Part shown: piece by piece, positions 20,958 to 29,330 of the stretch
How the letters are laid out: the number at the start of each line of letters is the position of its first letter
How positions within the stretch are numbered: position 1 is the stretch's first letter
DNA from: Pleurotus ostreatus/Saccharomyces cerevisiae fusant
Lineage: Eukaryota > Opisthokonta
Length of the DNA stretch: 31,209 nucleotides
Direction: 5' to 3'
Assembly: GCA_024196135.1 (NCBI GenBank)
Contig: JAMQCK010000287.1
Location: 1-31,209 of the forward strand
Position numbers and translations under genes: made by a program
The notes under the pieces: generated by a model
What the model was told of the DNA's origin: nothing
Databases searched by the model: none
Seen by the model: only the letters and a program-made list of their open reading frames with translations

Positions 20958-21180
20958 AATGCGCGCTACCGTAGACGCGGAGGGCGGGAGCTTTAGACGC
21001 GGAGGGCGGGAGAATGGCGCGACGGTAGACGGGAGCATTGAGTGCGCGCTACCGTAGACGCGGAGGGCGGGAGCTTTAGACGCGGAGGGCGGGAGCATTG
21101 AGTGTGCGCGAGCGTAGACGGGAGCATTGAGTGCGCGCGACGGTAGACGGGAGCATCGAGTGCGCGCTACCGTAGACGTG
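20958..21180. repeat. Compound repeat, GCGGAGGGCGGGAG and CGTAGACG motifs
   Basis: Two longer blocks, each carrying GCGCTACCGTAGACGCGGAG followed by two GCGGAGGGCGGGAGC motifs, are mixed with shorter units around GTAGACGGGAGCATTGAGTG. This is a higher-order array rather than a simple one. Confidence 0.8.
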
Positions 21181-21234
21181 CGGCTGCGGCTCCATCTCCG
21201 AGTCTTCAGCGTACCGTGCGTTGGTCTTCAAGAT

Positions 21235-21288
21235 TCGTCGATGCACGGTGGTATTCGAGACTCGTTGATGCACGGTGGTATTCGAGAC
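21235..21288. repeat. 27-bp tandem duplication
   Basis: Two units (21235-21261, 21262-21288) containing GATGCACGGTGGTATTCGAG, differing at one base. Confidence 0.9.
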
Positions 21289-21372
21289 TCGTCGTCCTGC
21301 GTGATGTCTTCGTCGTCCTGCGTGATGTCTTCGTCGTCCTGCGTGATGCCTTCGTCGTCCTGCGTGATAGAG
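21289..21372. repeat. 21-bp minisatellite, four units
   Basis: Four 21-base units beginning TCGTCGTCCTGCGTGATG, directly abutting the 27-base repeat. The shared TCGT phase at the join suggests one array grew from the other. Confidence 0.9.
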
Positions 21373-21384
21373 GGGCGCGGACGT

Positions 21385-21945
21385 CGTACCCCCTTCCTTC
21401 CCTCCTCCTCCTCGCCCTTCCCCCCTCCCCTTGCTCGGCCCACTCCCGCTAACCCCTCGCCCTTCCCCCCTCCTCCTCGCCCTTCCCCCCTCCCCTTGCT
21501 CGGCCCACGCGCCACACCCCCGCCCTCGTCCCGTTTCTCATCCCCATCCTCGTTCTCATCCCCCTCCCTTCTCTCGGTTCCCCGCCTCCATCGAGCACGA
21601 CCCCATCTCCCCCACGCCCATCTTCCCTCCCCTTCATTCCGCCCCTTCATTCCGCCCCTATTCCCTCCCTCCATCCCCCCATCACCCTCTCCTTCCCCCC
21701 CTCCCAATCTCAGCCCCACTTCTCGCGCACGTCCACCGCTTCTCGCGCACATCCACCAACTGGTTTTGCTCCCCCCCCTCCGCAATGCTCCCCCTTCCGC
21801 TCTCCCGCTACCCCTCCCCTCCCTTACACCCCTCGCCCCTTTACCCCCTCCCCCCACCACATCCTCCCCTCCCTTCCCTCCCATCCCTCGCCCCTTTACC
21901 CCCTCCCCCCACCACATCCTCCTCTCTCCGTCCAGACCGGCCCGA
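21385..21945. repeat. Polypyrimidine block on the plus strand
   Basis: About 560 bases made mostly of C with T (CCCCTCCC, CCTTCCC), with internal duplications such as CCTCGCCCTTCCCCCCTCC near 21465. It is too regular in composition to be coding; open frames here are proline/serine only. Confidence 0.85.
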
Positions 21946-22330
21946 GTCGCGAGGGAGGGGGATGGGGCGCGGAGGAGGGGGGCGAGAGAATGGGATGAGG
22001 GGGGCTCTGGGAATGGGATGAGGCGCAGGGAGGACGATGGCGTGAAGGTGAGCGGGAGGGACGATGGCGGGAGGGAGGAAGGAGCGCACCAGGGAAGTGA
22101 GAAGGCAGATCGATGGCGAAAGGTTGGGGGGAGGTGGACGAGTGATGACGAAGACGAGGGAATGGGGAAGGTAACGGGGGATGGACGGAAGGGAAGGTAA
22201 CGGGGGATGAACGGAAGGGAAGGTAACGGGGGATGAACGGAAGGGAAGGAAGGGAAGGAACGACGCGAGAGAAGTGGAGAGAAGGGTGCGACGACGCGAA
22301 GGAGAGAAGGGGGCGAGGGGTGGGTCGGGG
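21946..22330. repeat. Polypurine block on the plus strand
   Basis: Immediately after the pyrimidine block the same strand turns G/A-rich (GGAGGGGG, GGAAGGTAACGGGGG). It contains three 26-base tandem units at 22167-22244. Confidence 0.85.
22167..22244. repeat. 26-bp minisatellite, three units
   Basis: Units at 22167, 22193 and 22219 based on GAAGGTAACGGGGGATGAAC, with one base differing in the first. Confidence 0.9.
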
Positions 22331-22335
22331 TAAGG

Positions 22336-22486
22336 CGAGCCGGTGGATAGTATCAGAATGCGCCCCGAGCCGGTGGATAGTATCAGAATGCGCCCCGAGC
22401 CGGTGGGTAGTATCAGAATGCGCCCCGAGCCGGTGGATAGTATCAGAATGCGCCCCGAGCCCGGTGGATAGTATCAGAATGCGCCC
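22336..22486. repeat. 30-bp minisatellite, five near-identical units
   Basis: Five units containing GGTGGATAGTATCAGAATGC. The first four are exactly 30 bases, the fifth has one inserted C, and only one other base differs. The high identity points to recent expansion or homogenisation. Confidence 0.95.
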
Positions 22487-22499
22487 CGAGCGAGCACAC

Positions 22500-22745
22500 A
22501 ACGCTGGCGAGGTAGGGGGAGGGGAGCGCTAGCGAGGTAGGGGGATGAAAGCGCTAGCGTGGTAGGGGAAGGGGAGCGCTGGCGAGGTAGGGGAGGGGAG
22601 CGCTGGCGAGGTAGGGGGGAGGGGAGCGCTAGCGTGGTAGGGGGGAGGGGATCGGAGAGGAAGGGGAAGGGGAGCGCTGGCGAGGGTGCGAAGGGGAAGG
22701 TGAGGGGAGGGGAGCGCTGGCGAGGTAGGGGGCGGGGCGTGGTAG
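22500..22745. repeat. Irregular GCGCTRGCGAGGTAGGGG repeat
   Basis: About eight or nine units of roughly 22-30 bases, each with GCGCTAGCG or GCGCTGGCG followed by AGGTAGGGG or TGGTAGGGG, with unequal G/A spacers. Confidence 0.85.
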
Positions 22746-24060
22746 GGGGAGGGAAGGTGAGAGGCGCGTATCTGATAGGCGCTCAGAGGTACGGCATCCT
22801 AGTATCCTTGCGGCCTACGGTACACGCCCCTAGCTTGCGGCCTACTGTATACGCCCCTCAATCGCCGCCATTCAGTCGAAATCTGCTCCTTGTCCGCAAC
22901 GTCGAAGAGAAGTAAAGATGGAGTCCTACACCCGCGGATGTCCCATGCTCTCTTCCTCCACTTCGGGCGGCGGCGATGGGGACGATCCGTGGTCCAAGTT
23001 GTTGAGCACGTGTCTATGGGTGGGAGGATCCAAATGCGCGATTGTTGACGCTTCGCAGAGCTCCTGTGGCTGCTTCCATGGGCGGCAGGCGGGATAGCGG
23101 GAGGTGGGCTGGCGGGAGTGGCTGGTGCGATTGCGAGGATGTTGGCTACCGGTGAGTGAGGCGGATGAACGCGGAAGATGGTGCTAATCAAACTTGCTAG
23201 TATCCCCGAGGGCACTTTTGATCGTAGTCGGGGCGTTGGTGGGGCTCTGATGCGGCCGGTGAGAGGGGGAGGGATGTGAGGAGGAGGGATGCATATGAGA
23301 AGAGGAGCGATGAAGGTGGGAAGAAGCGTATGACGCTCGGCAGGGCGGTCGGTAGGGAGCAGCAGACGGGAGTACACGGAGGAGGCAGGCGCAGCGTATA
23401 GGAGCAGTGATGTAGGCCGTCGAGTTGTGTGTGCAGCAGACATGACGCGCATCCAGCAATCGTATCGCGCATCCAGCAATCGTATCGCGCGTTTGGTATG
23501 CGTGTTATCGCGCGTCCAGTATGTGTATCGCTCCTCCAGCACGCATCCGCCAAGCAGCCTCATCGCACATCCCGCCCCAGCACCCTACCCCTTCCTCCCC
23601 CGCGGGGGAGAGGGTGCGACGCGATCGGTCACAGGGTGTGGCGTGTGACACGCGTCGGACCGAGCTCCCGATTCGCAGAGGCGGGTGGGGCGCGAGCGGC
23701 CATTGTCTGGCTCTTGCCCCGTCGGTGATGTCTTCTGTCCTGTCTGATGTCTTCTCTCGGAAAGTCACTCGCGTCTACCTCATTCATCCCCGCGACCGTC
23801 CCGCATACGATCCTCTACGATTATGGCATGCTGACGCGCCCCCAACCTCTCCTGTACTGCGTACGACCCTCTACGATCATGCGTGCTGCCTGCGATCCTG
23901 ACGCGTCGCTGCAGGTATGGAAAAATAATTAGCACCGATCAGCCGGATGCACTAACAAGCGAGGACGAGAAGGACCAGAACGAGTGCGCACCCACCCGCA
24001 AGCGGCTCACAGTCAAGATGCCCGAAGCCACTTTCACCATGCCGATCGACGACGCTTGCA
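22746..24060. other. Non-repetitive spacer within the repeat island
   Basis: About 1.3 kb of mostly unique sequence. A plus-strand stretch near 23060-23150 reads as a hydrophobic Gly/Ala/Leu segment (AAGGIAGGGLAGVAGAIA) ending at a GTGAGT donor-like site, and another near 24015 begins MPEATFTMPIDDAC. Neither links to a complete gene. Two 20-base units lie at 23447-23486. Possibly gene debris; no gene is called. Confidence 0.4.
23447..23486. repeat. 20-bp tandem duplication
   Basis: Two exact copies of GCGCATCCAGCAATCGTATC, followed by a further GCGCGT start of a decayed unit. Confidence 0.9.
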
Positions 24061-24099
24061 CCACGCGCTCGCCCCTCCCTTCCCTCCCTTCCCTGATCA

Positions 24100-26370
24100 C
24101 TCGCCTTCGCAGCACCCTAACCCTCGTCTGCCTCGCCTCCCTCGACTCCCTCGACGCATCCTCGACCTCGACTCCCTCGTCTTCCTCGACCTCGACTCCC
24201 TTCCCTCCCTCCCTTCTCTCGACTCCCTCGACACCCCCGACTCCCTCGACCTCGACTCCCTCGACGTCGACCTCGACGACCCGCCCTCTACGACCGTGCG
24301 ACGTACCTCGACTAGCGAGACGTCGACTCCCTAGAGCGAGACGAGCGAGACGACCTCGACGACCTTGACTCGCGAGACGTCCTCGACCTCGGCGACCTCG
24401 ACTACCTTCGACTCGACCGCCCTCCCCTCGACACCCTTCCCTCGCTTTCGCCGATCCCCTCCTCTCGACGTCCTCCCGACTCCCTCGACAACCCGACCCC
24501 CTCGACGCCCCCTCGACGCCCCCTCGACCTCGACCTTCCCTCGACTCCCCAACTCCCTCGACCTCGATTCCCTCGACTCCCTCGACGCGACCTCGACTCC
24601 CTCGACTCCTCGCCTTCGCCTTCCCCGCCTTCGCAGGACGACGCTTCCGACGACCGACCTTGCGTGCGAACCGACCTCGACTCCCTCGACTCCCTCGACT
24701 CTCGCCCTCGACTCCCTCGACTTCGACGCCCCAGACGACCTCGACGAGCGAGACGAGCGGGCGGGCGAGACGTGCGAGACGACCCCGACTCCCTCGACTC
24801 CCTCGACTCCCTCGCCTTCCTCGACTACCCCTCGCTTTCGCCGACGCCCTCGACTCCCTCGACGACCCCGACACCCTCGACGCCCTGGACGTCGACTCCC
24901 TCCGAGACGACTTCGACTCGCCCTCGACGACCTCGACTTCGACTCCCTCGACTCTCTCGAATCCCTACCCTCCCTCGACTCCCTGGACGACCTCGACTCC
25001 TCTCGCCCCTCGACGTCCTCGACGCCCTTCCCTCCCTCCCTTCTCTCGACGACTCCCTCGACTCCCCAACTCCCTCGACGCCCTCGAGACGACCTCTTCT
25101 CGACGAGCGAGACCTCGACTCCCCCGACGCCCCCTCGACTCCCCCGACCTCGACTTCGACTTCCTCGACTCCCCCTAGACTCCTTCGACTCCCTCGACGC
25201 CCTCGACTCCCTCGACCCGCCCTCGACTCGCCCTCGACGTCCCTCGACTCGACTACCCCTCGCTTTCGCCGACGCCCTCGACTCCCTCGACTCGCGTGCG
25301 AGATGAGCGACCTCGACTCGCGAGACGACCGTGCGAGACGGGCGGGTGTGCGAGCGGGCGAGACGAGCGAGACGAGCGAGACGAGCGAGAAGGGCGAGAC
25401 GGGCGAGACGAGCGAGCGAGCGAGACGAGCGGGCGACCCCTAGACGAGCGAGACGAGCGACCTCGACTCGCGAGCGAGATGATCTCGACTCGACCTCGAT
25501 AGACGTCGACGACCGCCCTTAACGTCCTCGACTCCCCCTCGACGCGCCTCCGACTCGCGTGCGACCTCGACTCCTCCTAGACGAGCGAGCGGGACGAGCG
25601 AAGACCAACCTCGACTCGCGAGCGAGCGAGACGCCCGACGACCTCGACGAGACGACCCCAAAGAGCGAGCGAGACGAGCGAGATGAGCAGACGAGTGTGC
25701 GGGCGAGTTGAGCGGCCGAGACGAGCGAGCGAGACGAGCGAGACCTCGAAGCGCGAGCGAGACGAGCGGGCGAGACGCCCTCGACGACCGACCTCGACTA
25801 GCTCGACGCCCTAGACGACCTCGACGCCCTCGACTCCCTTCTCTCCCCTTTTTACGCAGCCGACGCAAGACGCACCTCGACTCGACCTCGACTCCCTCGA
25901 CTCCCTCCTCTCGACTCCCTCGACTCCCTCGACCTCGACGACGCACCTCGACGAGCGTCCTACCTCGAATCGACTCCCTCGAAGACCTCCAAGCGCGAGA
26001 CGACCGATCTCGACGTCCTCGACTCCCTCGACTTCGACGTCGACTTCGACCTCGAAGCGCGAGCTCGACTTCGACGTCGACTTCGACCTCGAAGCGCGAG
26101 CTCGACTCCCTAGACTTCCTCGACTCCCTCGATACGCACTCGACTATCGAGCGGACGAGCGAGGCGAGCGAGCTCGACTTCAACGACCGGGCGAGTGGGC
26201 GGGCGAGACGAGGCGACTCCCTCGACTCCCTCGACTCGCGTGCGGGCGAGAGTGCGAGACGAGCGGGCGAGCGTGCGAGACGCGCGGGCGAGACGAGCGG
26301 GCGAGCGTGCGAGACGCGCGGGCGAGACGAGCGAGACGCATCCTCGACGAGCGAGCGTAGAAGAGCGAGC
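24100..26370. repeat. TCGA-based low-complexity array, about 2.3 kb
   Basis: The stretch is dominated by CTCGACTCC and CTCGACGACCTCGAC (about 24120-25280), then GAGACGAGCGAGCGAGACGA (about 25310-25780), then CTCGAC types again (to about 26150), then GCGAGACGAGCGGGCGAG (to about 26345). Nine-base steps predominate with three- and six-base slippage. TCGA and CpG are extremely frequent. All six frames are open over long distances because neither the unit nor its complement contains a stop triplet, so these frames are not evidence of genes. Confidence 0.9.
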
Positions 26371-26389
26371 GCACAAGGATAGGAAGGAT

Positions 26390-26720
26390 GCACGAGGGAG
26401 GGAGGGGAGGGGCGGGTGTGGGAGGTTGAAAGTAGGGAAGGGGCATGGGGAGCAGGGAAGGAGCATGGGGAGTAGGGAAGGAAGGAGCAAGAGGAGCAGG
26501 GAAGCAACGTTGGAAGCAAGAAAGGAAGGAACGTTGGGAGCAGGGAAGAACAAGAGGAGCAGGAAGGAACACGAGAAACAAGAAAGGAACAAGAGAAACA
26601 AGAAAGGAACATCGGAAGCGGGGATGATGCGGTCGGAGCCAGGACGCACGGTGGGAGCGAGGACAGCGGGGTGGGGAAGAGACGGGTGGGGAAGAGACGA
26701 GATGAAGTCGGGGAAACAAC
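26390..26720. repeat. Purine-rich GGGAAGGAGCA-type array
   Basis: The plus strand is almost purely G/A with repeated GGGAGCAGGGAAGGAGCAT, then AAGAGAAACAAGAAAGGAAC (two copies near 26572-26610), then GGTGGGGAAGAGACG (two copies near 26675-26702). No coding signal. Confidence 0.75.
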
Positions 26721-26727
26721 TCGTGCG

Positions 26728-26790
26728 CGATCTATACATATGAGAAGAGGGAATGCTCGATCTATATACGAGTATATGAGAAGAGGGAAG
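26728..26790. repeat. Paired ATATGAGAAGAGGGA repeat
   Basis: CGATCTATA followed by ATATGAGAAGAGGGA occurs twice with a short AT-rich insertion in the second copy. Confidence 0.7.
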
Positions 26791-26866
26791 ACAGGGGATG
26801 GAATTTGTAAGGAACTGTCATCCCCTGCGTTCATCTCCCATGTCCTCGAGAGCTGACCCCGCTCGC

Positions 26867-26954
26867 GCACCATGCGGGCCAGCGAGGCGCAACGTGCGGG
26901 TCAGCGAGGCGCACCATGCGGGTCAGCGAGACGCACCATGCGGGCCAGCGAGGC
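26867..26954. repeat. 22-bp minisatellite, four units
   Basis: Four exact-length units based on GCACCATGCGGGCCAGCGAG plus GC. The unit is unrelated in sequence to the 22-base array at 20243. It forms the 3' coding end, including the stop codon, of membrane protein 2. Confidence 0.92.
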
Positions 26955-28335
26955 GCATCGCACGCGATACCTGCGTAGAGCGCGGCTCCTTCGTTTCGGG
27001 GCGCTGCAAAGCAGCAGAGAGGACAATCACTGCCGTGTATATGCCCTGTGACCGCACTCGCGCATCAGCTCACGAGTCGAGGACCCCTCCCCCGATATGC
27101 CGTACCGCAAACGACCTGTACGCCGTATCGATGATGTTGTCCAGCCCTTGAATATGCAGCAGGGGGTCCGAGTCAATATTGACGATGACGACGAGGTAGA
27201 TAATCTGGCGAGCCGCCATCGTCAGCAGTTGGATAAAATCATGCGGTAGTCGGGAGACGTGCCCATGCCATGCAGTACAAGACGCCGGCCGCGAGAAGGA
27301 GAGTCAGCACCCGCTCTACGCTTGTCGGTCCAGTCAGCCTTCCCAGCGAGCCCCTGATGTTGCGCCGGTACGTCCTGCAAGGTAATGGGTACGAGGCGAG
27401 AGCAGATATGCAGCACTCACCAGACACGCCTTCCGATCAGCGCCGTTGAGAGGGCATTGGCGCAGATCATGGGCCCGAGCCACACAAGCATGCGCAGCTT
27501 GTAGAGCCCGAGGCGGTCCTGGGGCCGCGCATCGTACGGCTGCTGCCACACCCAAAGGAGGCCGAATTCCAGCACCACGCCCGCTGCTGCGCGTCAGCAC
27601 CGCTGGATTGAGGCCGGGGACTCTCCCTCACCCGCGACCGCGAGCATGTTGGCGGCCAGCGCGGCCTGCGCCCAGCGGCTGCGCGGCCACAGCACCCACG
27701 CGCGCCACACGCCGCGTCCGCCAGGTACTACCCACGTGGCTTCCGAGTCAGTTGTCAAACGCGCAGTCTCGATAGTCGCCTCACACGCACGTTGCACCGC
27801 GTCGCCATGAGCGCGAGCGGGTCCACGCCGCTCACGACTCCTGCCCCGTACTTGCAGACAGTGGATGTCCGCGCTGAGCGCGTGCGATCCGTCGCGAGGA
27901 TAATGATCGCCAGGGTGGAGCAGATGCCAATGCTGACGAGCGCCAGTACGGAGGGGAGGGACCAAGTCTGACGATGTCTGGCAGTGCTTGATTAGTATCA
28001 CTACCAGAAAGTTGCGCTGCGAGTTGTGAGAGGAAGTAGGGGACAGGCATCGTAGATATCTATGGGGCCCCCATAGCGTTCCCGAAATCCGCGAGACTTG
28101 TTGGCTATGGCAGTCTGCATGCACAGCTTCTCGACGGCGGGCTATACAGCACGGTACGACGAGATATCCTTCAGTAGGCCGTTCGTACGCACCCTAAAGC
28201 AACCCAGGTCGCCACAAGGATGGTCATCTGCACACCTGCCAGCAGAAATTGACATGCTCATGAGTAGCGATATGCAAAAGGTGAGGTCGTGGACGCACCA
28301 TAACACACGCATTCGACCGCGGTTTGCACGATCAT
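26923..28335 (-). CDS. Multi-pass membrane protein 2 (Agaricomycete family)
   Basis: Paralogue of the gene at 18624. Eight exons: 28335-28299, 28235-28193, 27977-27787, 27727-27632, 27583-27421, 27374-27263, 27204-27106, 27045-26923; 287 residues. Exons 2 (43 bases) and 6 (112 bases) have exactly the paralogue's lengths. Landmarks are GVQMTILVATWVAL, VLALVSIGICSTLAIIILAT, MATRCN, VWRAWVLW, LEFGLLWVWQ, TYRRNIRGSLGRL, VLTLLLAAGVLYCMAW, IIYLVVIVNIDSD and GIYTAVIVLSAALQR. The intron before exon 3 is long (27978-28192) but has a perfect TACTAAT branch point. The intron 27205-27262 begins GC (GCACGT) where the paralogue has GTACGT. Exon 4 is short and appears to lack part of the membrane span before WRAW, and the first exon is shorter than its counterpart, so the product may be defective. 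Function is unknown. Confidence 0.62.
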
Positions 28336-28451
28336 TTCTGGGAGCCCAAAACCAGAGCAGATCGAGATTAATTGTCGGGGGGAAGACATAAGGGGAGCAA
28401 ATGAGCGGAAGTGATGAGACTGAGTGAGTGGGGCAGGGTGATACGGACCTG

Positions 28452-28478
28452 CCTATATACGCCTCGACGTATATACGT
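28452..28478 (-). promoter_or_regulatory. TATATA elements upstream of membrane protein 2
   Basis: Two TATATACG elements about 115-140 bases before the ATG; the second sits in a perfect 12-base palindrome, ACGTATATACGT (28467-28478). Likely core promoter. Confidence 0.45.
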
Positions 28479-29330
28479 CCGCGGGGTACACATCTTGGGT
28501 GTAGCGAGCCCATCGCTGCGCCCGCTCAGGAATCCCGCTCCATCACTGCAAGAGGTGCAGAGCACTGAGATGGTATAAGGGTTTGTGCAACGATGCGGTG
28601 TGCAGGACACTCACGCGCATCGAACATTGGGATCCGCTCCTCCTCGACACCCGCGCCGGCATTTTGTTGTTTCCGGGTATCGTTGGGAATTTGTTGACTC
28701 GCGCATGCCGATGATCATGCGCCTGCCGTCATTAGAAAGGCATGCCGGCATGAAGTGAGTATGTATGCGCCGTAACAGTGAAGCAGCGAACGGTAGATGG
28801 AGGGGAGTCCGTTTCGATGGATGGCGAGGGGAAAGACCACAAGTCACGAATAGGCAAGGCGACGATGACGAAAACACAGAGACAGTAGCAGGCGTAGATA
28901 TCGTGCCTTATTGACTGCCTCAAGCTTTGGAATGAACCCAGAAGCGCGTTCAGTTGTGAGGAGCGCAAAAGAGACGTCGGTGCGGATGCTCCCATACCGA
29001 GTCGATGATCTTTGATGCGAGCTCACAGGTTTCGGGCTTGTAAAGATGTCGTATAACAGTGAGAAGTTCACCGCTGCAGGCTATTCTGTGCACTTCGGAA
29101 GCGTGATGGTAAAGACGAAGATGGAATTATTATTGAGCTCAGCTTGGTTCGTGGTATACGAGCACGTGACTAACGCGTCGCGATTATGTCACTCGTCACG
29201 CTCGCCATCAACGTTGCTCGCCGTCAACATTGTTCGCCACCGTCATCATCAACGCCGACGCCGACACCAACCCCGACACCGGCGTCTGAGAAGACCATAA
29301 TTGCTCTGGCCGACTACAGCGGAGAAATCT
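28479..29330. other. Divergent intergenic region before kinesin gene
   Basis: About 850 bases between the divergent membrane protein 2 and kinesin genes, with no recognised gene. Just before the kinesin start there is a CGCCGACACC-type short repeat (near 29245-29285). Confidence 0.45.

Noticed and set aside
21127..22200. Plus-strand open frame of 357 codons
   Set aside because: It follows the pyrimidine and purine blocks and is almost only Pro/Ser, then Gly/Arg; no splice sites or motif support it.
22336..22486. CRISPR-like array with 30-base units
   Set aside because: Units abut directly with no variable spacers, and the host is a eukaryote.
24114..24123. CCCTAACCCT, resembling two telomere repeats
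   Set aside because: Only one and a half units; a similar CCCTAACCCT occurs at about 13067. Too short to call an interstitial telomere.
23883..25443. Overlapping plus-strand frames reading DSLDSL, STPSTP and RLPRLP
   Set aside because: Three frames of the same nine-base repeat are open at once, which is a property of the repeat and not of a gene.
25440..26873. Minus-strand open frame of 477 codons
   Set aside because: It runs through the TCGA array, where the repeat unit contains no stop triplet in any frame; the composition is pure Arg/Ser/Gly/Glu with no domain.
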